Assembly: GCA_964017195.1 (NCBI GenBank)
Contig: OZ024898.1
Coordinates: 11,815,630-11,879,629, forward strand
DNA length: 64,000 bases
DNA from: Siderastrea radians
Taxonomy: Eukaryota; Cnidaria; Anthozoa; Scleractinia; Rhizangiidae
Direction: 5' to 3'
Both the position numbers and the translations under genes were made by a program. How positions within the stretch are numbered: the first letter of the stretch is position 1; every line of letters begins with the position of its first letter. Shown in pieces: positions 12,801 through 24,800 of the stretch. The notes beneath the pieces were generated by a model, which saw only the letters and a program-made list of their open reading frames with translations, was not told the origin of the DNA and ran no database searches.

Positions 12801-15800
12801 CCTCTAGACTTTCTCTTTTGTCTAGTGTCTTGCAGACCTCTAGTTCCCCATAACACCCTCTAGACTTTCTGTTTTGTCTAGTCTCTTGTAGGCCTCTAGT
12901 TCCCCATAACATCCTGTAGACTTTCTCTTTTGTCTAGTCTCTTGTAGACCTCTAGTCCCCCATAACATCCTGTAGACTTTCTCTTTTGTCTAGTCTCTTG
13001 TAGACCTCTAGTCCCCCAAAACATCCTGTAGACTTTCTGTTTTGTCTGGTCTCTTGTAAACCTCTAGTCCCCCATAACACCCTCTAGACTTTTTCTTTTG
13101 TCTAGTCTCTTGTAGACCTCTAGTTCCCCATAACACCCTCTAGACTTTCTCTTTTGTCTGGTCTCTTGTAGACCTCTAGCTCCCCATAACACCCTCTAGA
13201 CTTTCTCTTTTGTCTACTCTCTTGTAGACCTCTAGTTCCCCATAACACCCGCTAGACTTTCTGTTTTGTCTAGTCTCTTGTAGACCTCTAGTCCCCCATA
13301 ACATCCTGTAGACTTTCTGTTTCGTCTGGTCTCTTGTAGACCTCTAGTCCCCCATAACACCCTCTAGACTTTCTCTTTTGTCTAGTCTCTTGTAGACCTA
13401 GTTCCCCATAACATCCTATAGACTTTCTTTTTTGTCTAGTCTCTTGTAGACCTAGTTCGCCATAACACCCTCTAGACTTTCTCTTTTGTCTAGTCTCTTG
13501 TAGACCTCTAGTTCCCCATAACACCCTCTAGACTTTCTGTTTTGTCTAGTCTCTTGTAGACCTCTAGTTCCCCATAACATCCTGTAGACTTTCTCTTTTG
13601 TCTAGTCTCTTGTAGACCTCTAGTCCCCCAAAACATCCTGTAGACTTTCTGTTTTGTCTGGTCTCTTGTAAACCTCTAGTCCCCCATAACACCCTCTAGA
13701 CTTTTTCTTTTGTCTAGTCTCTTGTAGACCTCTAGTCCCCCATAACACCCTCTAGACTTTCTCTTTTGTCTAGTCTCTTGTAGACCTAGTTCCCCATAAC
13801 AAGTCATCCTATAGACTTTCTTTTTTGTCTAGTCTCTTGAACACTCTAGTTCGCCATAACATCCTGTAGACTTTCTCTTTTGTCTAGTCTCTTGTGGACC
13901 TCTAGTTCCCCATAACACCCTCTAGACTTTCTCTTTTGTCTAGTGTCTTGTAGACCTCTAGTCCCCCATAACACCCTCTAGACTTTCTGTTTTGTCTAGT
14001 CTCTTGTAGACCTATAGTCCCCCATAACATCCTGTAGACTTTCTCTTTTGTCTAGTCTCTTGTAGACCTCTAGTCCCCCATAACACCCTCTAGACTTTCT
14101 CTTTTGTCTAGTCTCTTGTAGACCTCTAGTCCCCCAAAACATCCTGTAGACTTTCTGTTTTGTCTGGTCTCTTGTAGACCTCTAGTCCCCCACAACACCC
14201 TCTAGACTTTCTCTTTTGTCTAGTCTCTTGTAGACCTCTAGTTCCCCATAACACCCTCTAGACTTTCTGTTTTGTCTAGTCTCTTGTAGACCTCTAGTTC
14301 CCCATAACATCCTGTAGACTTTCTCTTTTGTCTAGTCTCTTGTAGACCTCTAGTCCCCCATAACACCCTATAGACTTTCTCTTTTGTCTGGTCTCTTGTA
14401 GACCTCTAGTCCCCCATAACATCCTAGAGACTTTCTGTTTTGTCTGGTCTCTTGTAGACCTCTAGTCCCCCATAACACCCTATAGACTTTCTGTTTTGTC
14501 TAGTCTCTTGTGGACCTGTAGTCCTCCATAACACCCTATAGACTTTCTGTTTTGTCTAGTCTCTTGTTGACCTCTAGTCCCCCATAACATCCTCTAGACT
14601 TTCTCTTTTGTCTAGTCTCTTGTAAACCTCTAGTCCCCCATAACGTCCTCTAGACTTTCTCTTTTGTCTAGTCTCTTGTAGACCTCTAGTTCCCCATAAC
14701 ATCCTGTAGACTTTCTCTTTTGTCTGGTCTGTTGTGGACCTCTAGTCCCCCATAACACCCTATAGACTTTCTGTTTTGTCTGGTCTCTTGTAGACCACTA
14801 GTCCCCCATAACACCCTATAGACTTTCTCTTTTGTCTAGTCTCTTGTAGACCTCTAGTCCCCCATAACATCCTGTAGACTTTCTGTTTTGTCTGGTCTCT
14901 TGTAGACCTCTAGTCCCCCATAACATCCTGTAGACTTTCTGTTTTGTCTGGTCTCTTGTAGACCTCTAGTCCCCCACAACACCCTCTAGACTTTCTCTTT
15001 TGTCTAGTCTCTTGTAGACCTCTAGTCCCCCATAACATCCTGTAGACTTTCTCTTTTGTCTGGTCTCTTGTAGACCTCTAGTCCCCCATAACACCCTCTA
15101 GACTTTCTCTTTTGTCTAGTCTCTTGTAGACCTCTAGTCCCCCATAACATCCTGTAGACTTTTTATTTTGTCTACTCTCTTGTAGACCTCTAGTTCCCTG
15201 TAACATCCTGTAGACTTTCTATTTTCTCTGGTCTGTTGTCGACCTGTAGTCCCCTATAACATCCTAGAGACTTTCTCTTTTGTCTAGTCTCTTGTAGACC
15301 TCTAGTCCCCCATAACACCCTCTAGACTTTCTGTTTTGTCTAGTCTCTTGTAGACCTGTAGTTCCCCATAACATCCTCTAGACTTTCTGTTTCATCTGGT
15401 CTCTTGTAGACCTCTAGTTCCCCATAACACCCTCTAGACTTTCTCTTTTGTCTAGTCTCTTGTAGACCTCTAGTCCCCCATAACATCCTGTAGACTTTCT
15501 CTTTTGTCTAGTCTCTTGTAGACCTCTAGTCCCCCATAACACCTTCTAGACTTTCTCTTTTGTCTAGTCTCTTGTAGACCTCTAGTTCCCCATAACACGC
15601 TATAGACTTTCTCTTTTGTCTAGTCTCTTGTAGACCTCTAGTCCCCCATAACACCCTATAGACTTTCTCTTTTGTCTGGTCTCTTGTAGACCTCTAGTCC
15701 CCCATAACATCCTGTAGACTTTCTCTTTTGTCTAGTCTCTTGTAGACCTTTAGTCCCCTATAACATCCTGTAGACTTTCTCTTTTGTCTGGTCTCTTGTA

Positions 15801-18800
15801 GACCTCTAGTTCCCCATAACACCCTATAGACTTTCTCTTTTGTCTAGTCTCTTGTAGACCTCTAGTCCCCCATAACATCCTGTAGACTTTCTCTTTTGTC
15901 TAGTCTCTTGTGGACCTCTAGTCCCCTATAACATCCTGTAGACTTTCTCTTTTGTCTGGTCTCTTGTAGACCTCTAGTTCCCCATAACACCCTATAGACT
16001 TTCTCTTTTGTCTAGTCTCTTGTAGACCTCTAGTCCCCCATAACACCCTCTAGACTTTCTCTTTTGTCTAGTCTCTTGTAGACCTCTAGTCCCCCAAAAC
16101 ATCCTGTAGACTTTCTGTTTTGTCTGGTCTCTTGTAGACCTCTAGTCCCCCACAACACCCTCTAGACTTTCTCTTTTGTCTAGTCTCTTGTAGACCTCTA
16201 GTTCCCCATAACACCCTCTAGACTTTCTGTTTTGTCTAGTCTCTTGTAGACCTCTAGTTCCCCATAACATCCTGTAGACTTTCTCTTTTGTCTAGTCTCT
16301 TGTAGACCTCTAGTCCCCGATAACACCCTCTAGCCTTACTGTTTTGTCTGGTCTCTTGTAGACCTCTAGTCCCCCATAACATCCTAGAGACTTTCTGTTT
16401 TGTCTGGTCTCTTGTAGACCTCTAGTCCCCCACAACACCCTATAGACTTTCTCTTTTGTCTAGTCTCTTGTAGACCTCTAGTCCCCCATAACATCCTGTA
16501 GACTTTCTGTTTTGTCTAGTCTCTTGTAGACCTCTAGTCCCACATAACACCCTCTAGACTTTCTCTTTTCTCTAGTCTCTTGTAGACCTCTAGTCCCCCA
16601 TAACATCCTGTAGACTTTCTCTTTTGTCTAGTCTCTTGTAGACCTCTAGTCCCCCATAACACCCTATAGACTTTCTCTTTTGTCTAGTCTCTTGTAGACC
16701 TCTAGTCCCCCATAACATCCTGTAGACTTTCTGTTTTGTCTGGTCTCTTGTAGACCTCTAGTCCCCCACAACACCCTCTAGACTTTCTCTTTTGTCTAGT
16801 CTCTTGTAGACCTCTAGTCCCCCATTACATCCTGTAGACTTTCTCTTTTGTCTGGTCTCTTGTAGACCTCTAGTCCCCCATAAAACCCTCTAGACTTTCT
16901 CTTTTGTCTAGTCTCTTGTAGACCTCTAGTCCCCCATAACATCCTGTAGACTTTTTATTTTGTCTAGTCTCTTGTAGACCTCTAGTTCCCTGTAACATCC
17001 TGTAGACTTTCTATTTTCTCTGGTCTGTTGTGGACCTGTAGTCCCGTATAACATCCTAGAGACTTTCTCTTTTGTCTAGTCTCTTGTAGACCTCTAGTTC
17101 CCCATAACACCCTCTAGACTTTCTGTTTTGTCTAGTCTCTTGTAGACCTGTAGTTCCCCATAACATCCTCTAGACTTTCTGTTTCATCTGGTCTCTTGTA
17201 GACCTCTAGTTCCCCATAACACCCTCTAGACTTTCTCTTTTGTCTAGTCTCTTGTAGACCTCTAGTCCCCCATAACATCCTGTAGACTTTCTGTTTTGTC
17301 TAGTCTCTTGTAGACCTCTAGTCCCCCATAACACCCTCTAGACTTTCTCTTTTGTCTAGTCTCTTGTAGACCTCTAGTTCCCCATAACACGCTATAGACT
17401 TTCTCTTTTGTCTAGTCTCTTGTAGACCTCTAGTCCCCCATAACACCCTAAAGACTTTCTCTTTTGTCTGGTCTCTTGTAGACCTCTAGTCTCCCATAAC
17501 ATCCTGTAGACTTTCTCTTTTGTCTAGTCTCTTGTAGACCTCTAGTCCCCTATAACATCCTGTAGACTTTCTCTTTTGTCTGGTCTCTTGTAGACCTCTA
17601 GTTCCCCATAACACCCTATAGACTTTCTCTTTTGTCTAGTCTCTTGTAGACCTCTAGTCCCCCATAACATCCTGTAGACTTTCTCTTTTGTCTAGTCTCT
17701 TGTAGACCTCTAGTCCCCCATAACATCCTGTAGACTTTCTCTTTTGTCTAGTCTCTTGTAGACCTCTAGTCCCCCATAACACCCTATAGACTTTCTCTTT
17801 TGTCTAGTCTCTTGTAGATCTCTAGTCCCCCATAACATCCTGTAGACTTTCTCTTTTGTCTAGTCTCTTGTAGACCTCTAGTCCCCCATAACATCCTGTA
17901 GACTTTCTCTTTTGTCTAGTCTCTTGTAGACCTCTAGTCCCCCATAACACCCTGTAGACTTTCTCTTTTGTCTGGTCTCTTGTAGACCTCTAGTCCCCCA
18001 TAACACCCTCTAGACTTTCTCTTTTGTCTAGTCTCTTGTAGACCTCTAGTCTCCCATAACATCCTGTAGACTTTCTCTTTTGTCTAGTCTCTTGTAGACC
18101 TCTAGTTCCCTGTAACATCCTGTAGACTTTCTATTTTCTCTGGTCTGTTGTGGACCTGTAGTCCCCTATAACATCCTAGAGACTTTCTCTTTTGTCTAGT
18201 CTCTTGTAGACCTCTAGTTCCCCATAACACCCTCTAGACTTTCTGTTTTGTCTAGTCTCTTGTAGACCTGTAGTTCCCCATAACATCCTCTAGACTTTCT
18301 GTTTCATTTGGTCTCTTGTAGACCTCTAGTTCCCCATAACACCCTCTAGACTTTCTCTTTTGTCTAGTCTCTTGTAGACCTCTAGTCCCCCATAACATCC
18401 TGTAGACTTTCTGTTTTGTCTAGTCTCTTGTAGACCTCTAGTCCCCCATAACACGCTCTAGACTTTCTCTTTTGTCTAGTCTCTTGTAGACCTCTAGTTC
18501 CCCATAACACGCTATAGACTTTCTCTTTTGTCTAGTCTCTTGTAGACCTCTAGTCCCCCATAACACCCTATAGACTTTCTCTTTTGTCTGGTCTCTTGTA
18601 GACCTCTAGTCCCCCATAACATCCTGTAGACTTTCTCTTTTGTCTAGTCTCTTGTAGACCTCTAGTCCCCTATAACATCCTGTAGACTTTCTCTTTTGTC
18701 TGGTCTCTTGTAGACCTCTAGTTCCCCATAACACCCTATAGACTTTCTCTTTTGTCTAGTCTCTTGTAGACCACTAGTCCCCCATAACATCCTGTAGACT

Positions 18801-21800
18801 TTCTCTTTTGTCTAGTCTCTTGTAGACCTCTAGTCCCCCATAACATCCTGTAGACTTTCTCTTTTGTCTAGTCTCTTGTAGACCTCTAGTTCCCCATAAC
18901 ATCCTGTAGACTTTCTCTTTTGTCTAGTCTCTTGTAAACCTCTAGTCCCCCATAACATCCTGTAGACTTTCTCTTTTGTCTAGTCTCTTGTAGACCTCTA
19001 GTCCCCCATAACACCCTATAGACTTTCTCTTTTGTCTAGTCTCTTGTAGACCTCTAGTCCCCCATAACACCCTATAGACTTTCTCTTTTGTCTAGTCTCT
19101 TGTAGACCTCTAGTCCCCCATAACACCCTATAGACTTTCTCTTTTGTCTGGTCTCTTGTAGACCTCTAGTCCCCCATAACATCCTATAGACTTTCTCTTT
19201 TGTCTAGTCTCTTGTAGACCTCTAGTTCCCCATAACATCCTGTAGACTTTCTCTTTTGTCTAGTCTCTTGTAGACCTCTAGTCCCCCATAACATCCTGTA
19301 GACTTTCTCTTTTGTCTAGTCTCTTGTAGACCTCTAGTTCCCCATAACACCCTATAGACTTTCTGTTTTGTCTAGTCTCTTGTAGACCTGTAGTTCCCCA
19401 TAACATCCTCTAGACTTTCTGTTTCATCTGGTCTCTTGTAGACCTCTAGTTCCCCATAACACCCTCTAGACTTTCTCTTTTGTCTAGTCTCTTGCAGACC
19501 TCTAGTCCCCCATAACATCCTGTAGACTTTCTGTTTTGTCTAGTCTCTTGTAGACCTCTAGTCCCCCATAACACGCTCTAGACTTTCTCTTTTGTCTAGT
19601 CTCTTGTAGACCTCTAGTTCCCCATAACACGCTATAGACTTTCTTCTTTGTCTAGTCTCTTGTAGACCTCTAGTCCCCCATAACACCCTATAGACTTTCT
19701 CTTTTGTCTGGTCTCTTGTAGACCTCTAGTCCCCCATAACATCCTGTAGACTTTCTCTTTTGTCTAGTCTCTTGTAGACCTCTAGTCCCCTATAACATCC
19801 TGTAGACTTTCTCTTTTGTCTGGTCTCTTGTAGACCTCTAGTTCCCCATAACACCCTATAGACTTTCTCTTTTGTCTAGTCTCTTGTAGACCTCTAGTCC
19901 CCCATAACATCCTGTAGACTTTCTCTTTTGTCTAGTCTCTTGTAGACCTCTAGTCCCCCATAACATCCTGTAGACTTTCTCTTTTGTCTAGTCTCTTGTA
20001 GACCTCTAGTCCCCCATAACATCCTGTAGACTTTCTGTTTTGTCTAGTCTCTTGTAGACCTCTAGTCCCCCATAACACGCTCTAGACTTTCTCTTTTGTC
20101 TGGTCTCTTGTAGACCTCTAGTCCCCCATAACATCCTGTAGACTTTCTCTTTTGTCTAGTCTCTTGTAGACCTCTAGTCCCCTATAACATCCTGTAGACT
20201 TTCTCTTTTGTCTGGTCTCTTGTAGACCTCTAGTTCCCCATAACACCCTATAGACTTTCTCTTTTGTCTAGTCTCTTGTAGACCTCTAGTCCCCCATAAC
20301 ATCCTGTAGACTTTCTCTTTTGTCTAGTCTCTTGTAGACCTCTAGTCCCCCATAACATCCTGTAGACTTTCTCTTTTGTCTAGTCTCTTGTAGACCTCTA
20401 GTTCCCCATAACATCCTGTAGACTTTCTCTTTTGTCTAGTCTCTTGTAAACCTCTAGTCCCCCATAACATCCTGTAGACTTTCTCTTTTGTCTAGTCTCT
20501 TGTAGACCTCTAGTCCCCCATAACACCCTATAGACTTTCTCTTTTGTCTAGTCTCTTGTAGACCTCTAGTCCCCCATAACACCCTATAGACTTTCTCTTT
20601 TGTCTAGTCTCTTGTAGACCTCTAGTCCCCCATAACACCCTATAGACTTCCTCTTTTGTCTGGTCTCTTGTAGACCTCTAGTCCCCCATAACATCCTGTA
20701 GACTTTCTCTTTTGTCTAGTCTCTTGTAGACCTCTAGTCCCCTATAACATCCTGTAGACTTTCTCTTTTGTCTGGTCTCTTGTAGACCTCTAGTTCCCCA
20801 TAACACCCTATAGACTTTCTCTTTTGTCTAGTCTCTTGTAGACCTCTAGTCCCCCATAACATCCTGTAGACTTTCTCTTTTGTCTAGTCTCTTGTAGACC
20901 TCTAGTCCCCCATAACATCCTGTAGACTTTCTCTTTTGTCTAGTCTCTTGTAGACCTCTAGTCCCCCATAACACCCTATAGACTTTCTCTTTTGTCTAGT
21001 CTCTTGTAGACCTCTAGTCCCCCATAACACCCTATAGACTTTCTCTTTTGTCTAGTCTCTTGTAGACCTCTAGTCCCCCATAACACCCTATAGACTTTCT
21101 CTTTTGTCTGGTCTCTTGTAGACCTCTAGTCCCCCATAACATCCTATAGACTTTCTCTTTTGTCTAGTCTCTTGTAGACCTCTAGTTCCCCATAACATCC
21201 TGTAGACTTTCTCTTTTGTCTAGTCTCTTGTAGACCTCTAGTCCCCCATAACATCCTGTAGACTTTCTCTTTTGTCTAGTCTCTTGTAGACCTCTAGTCC
21301 CCCATAACACCTTCTAGACTTTCTCTTTTGTCTAGTCTCTTGTAGACCTCTAGTTCCCCATAACACGCTATAGACTTTCTCTTTTGTCTAGTCTCTTGTA
21401 GACCTCTAGTCCCCCATAACATCCTGTAGACTTTCTCTTTTGTCTAGTCTCTTGTAGACCTCTAGTCCCCCATAACATCCTGTAGACTTTCTCTTTTGTC
21501 TAGTCTCTTGTAGACCTCTAGTTCCCCATAACATCCTGTAGACTTTCTCTTTTGTCTAGTCTCTTGTAAACCTCTAGTCCCCCATAACATCCTGTAGACT
21601 TTCTCTTTTGTCTAGTCTCTTGTAGACCTCTAGTCCCCCATAACACCCTATAGACTTTCTCTTTTGTCTAGTCTCTTGTAGACCTCTAGTCCCCCATAAC
21701 ACCCTATAGACTTTCTCTTTTGTCTAGTCTCTTGTAGACCTCTAGTCCCCCATAACACCCTATAGACTTTCTCTTTTGTCTGGTCTCTTGTAGACCTCTA

Positions 21801-24800
21801 GTCCCCCATAACATCCTATAGACTTTCTCTTTTGTCTAGTCTCTTGTAGACCTCTAGTTCCCCATAACATCCTGTAGACTTTCTCTTTTGTCTAGTCTCT
21901 TGTAGACCTCTAGTCCCCCATAACATCCTGTAGACTTTCTCTTTTGTCTAGTCTCTTGTAGACCTCTAGTTCCCCATAACACCCTATAGACTTTCTGTTT
22001 TGTCTAGTCTCTTGTAGACCTGTAGTTCCCCATAACATCCTCTAGACTTTCTGTTTCATCTGGTCTCTTGTAGACCTCTAGTTCCCCATAACACCCTCTA
22101 GACTTTCTCTTTTGTCTAGTCTCTTGCAGACCTCTAGTCCCCCATAACATCCTGTAGACTTTCTGTTTTGTCTAGTCTCTTGTAGACCTCTAGTCCCCCA
22201 TAACACGCTCTAGACTTTCTCTTTTGTCTAGTCTCTTGTAGACCTCTAGTTCCCCATAACACGCTATAGACTTTCTTCTTTGTCTAGTCTCTTGTAGACC
22301 TCTAGTCCCCCATAACACCCTATAGACTTTCTCTTTTGTCTGGTCTCTTGTAGACCTCTAGTCCCCCATAACATCCTGTAGACTTTCTCTTTTGTCTAGT
22401 CTCTTGTAGACCTCTAGTCCCCTATAACATCCTGTAGACTTTCTCTTTTGTCTGGTCTCTTGTAGACCTCTAGTTCCCCATAACACCCTATAGACTTTCT
22501 CTTTTGTCTAGTCTCTTGTAGACCTCTAGTCCCCCATAACATCCTGTAGACTTTCTCTTTTGTCTAGTCTCTTGTAGACCTCTAGTCCCCCATAACATCC
22601 TGTAGACTTTCTCTTTTGTCTAGTCTCTTGTAGACCTCTAGTTCCCCATAACATCCTGTAGACTTTCTCTTTTGTCTAGTCTCTTGTAAACCTCTAGTCC
22701 CCCATAACATCCTGTAGACTTTCTCTTTTGTCTAGTCTCTTGTAGACCTCTAGTCCCCCATAACACCCTATAGACTTTCTCTTTTGTCTAGTCTCTTGTA
22801 GACCTCTAGTCCCCCATAACACCCTATAGACTTTCTCTTTTGTCTAGTCTCTTGTAGACCTCTAGTCCCCCATAACACCCTATAGACTTTCTCTTTTGTC
22901 TGGTCTCTTGTAGACCTCTAGTCCCCCATAACATCCTATAGACTTTCTCTTTTGTCTAGTCTCTTGTAGACCTCTAGTTCCCCATAACATCCTGTAGACT
23001 TTCTCTTTTGTCTAGTCTCTTGTAGACCTCTAGTCCCCCATAACATCCTGTAGACTTTCTCTTTTGTCTAGTCTCTTGTAGACCTCTAGTTCCCCATAAC
23101 ACCCTATAGACTTTCTCTTTTGTCTAGTCTCTTGTAGACCTCTAGTTCCCCACAACACCCTCTAGACTTTCTCTTTTGTCTAGTCTCTTGTAGACCTCTA
23201 GTCCCCCATAACATCCTGTAGACTTTCTCTTTTGTCTGGTCTCTTGTAGACCTCTAGTCCCCCATAACACCCTATAGACTTTCTCTTTTGTCTAGTCTCT
23301 TGTAGACCTCTAGTCCCCCATAACATCCTGTAGACTTTTTATTTTGTCTAGTCTCTTGTAGACCTCTAGTTCCCTGTAACATCCTGTAGACTTTCTATTT
23401 TCTCTGGTCTGTTGTGGACCTGTAGTCCCCTATAACATCCTAGAGACTTTCTCTTTTGTCTAGTCTCTTGTAGACCTCTAGTTCCCCATAACACCCTCTA
23501 GACTTTCTGTTTTGTCTAGTCTCTTGTAGACCTGTAGTTCCCCATAACATCCTCTAGACTTTCTGTTTCATCTGGTCTCTTGTAGACCTCTAGTTCCCCA
23601 TAACACCCTCTAGACTTTCTCTTTTGTCTAGTCTCTTGTAGACCTCTTGTCCCCCATAACATCCTGTAGACTTTCTGTTTTGTCTAGTCTCTTGTAGACC
23701 TCTAGTCCCCCATAACACCCTCTAGACTTTCTCTTTTGTCTAGTCTCTTGTAGACCTCTAGTTCCCCATAACACGCTATAGACTTTCTCTTTTGTCTAGT
23801 CTCTTGTAGACCTCTAGTCCCCCATAACACCCTATAGACTTTCTCTTTTGTCTGGTCTCTTGTAGACCTCTAGTCCCCCATAACATCCTGTAGACTTTCT
23901 CTTTTGTCTAGTCTCTTGTAGACCTCTAGTCCCCTATAACATCCTGTAGACTTTCTCTTTTGTCTGGTCTCTTGTAGACCTCTAGTTCCCCATAACACCC
24001 TATAGACTTTCTCTTTTGTCTAGTCTCTTGTAGACCTCTAGTCCCCCATAACATCCTGTAGACTTTCTCTTTTGTCTAGTCTCTTGTAGACCTCTAGTCC
24101 CCCATAACATCCTGTAGACTTTCTTTTGTCTAGTCTCTTGTAGACCTCTAGTTCCCCATAACATCCTGTAGACTTTCTCTTTTGTCTAGTCTCTTGTAAA
24201 CCTCTAGTCCCCCATAACATCCTGTAGACTTTCTCTTTTGTCTAGTCTCTTGTAGACCTCTAGTCCCCCATAACACCCTATAGACTTTCTCTTTTGTCTA
24301 GTCTCTTGTAGACCTCTAGTCCCCCATAACACCCTATAGACTTTCTCTTTTGTCTAGTCTCTTGTAGACCTCTAGTCCCCCATAACACCCTATAGACTTT
24401 CTCTTTTGTCTGGTCTCTTGTAGACCTCTAGTCCCCCATAACATCCTATAGACTTTCTCTTTTGTCTAGTCTCTTGTAGACCTCTAGTTCCCCATAACAT
24501 CCTGTAGACTTTCTCTTTTGTCTAGTCTCTTGTAGACCTCTAGTCCCCCATAACATCCTGTAGACTTTCTCTTTTGTCTAGTCTCTTGTAGACCTCTAGT
24601 TCCCCATAACACCCTATAGACTTTCTCTTTTGTCTAGTCTCTTGTAGACCTCTAGTTCCCCATAACATCCTCTAGACTTTCTCTTTTGGCTAGTGTCTTG
24701 TAGACCTCTAGTTCTCTGTAACATCTTGTAGACTTTCTACTTTCTCTGGTCTCTTGTGGACCTGTAGTCCGCTATAACATCCTGGAGACTTTCTGTTTCA

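Noticed and set aside
9897..13524. Minus-strand open frames of 60-110 codons in the array, with peptides of the type LQETRQKRKS
   Set aside because: They are frame readings of the 56-bp unit. Since 56 is not a multiple of 3 the frame rotates, and frames stay open only where 55-bp units or variants allow. No start context, no conservation beyond the DNA repeat.
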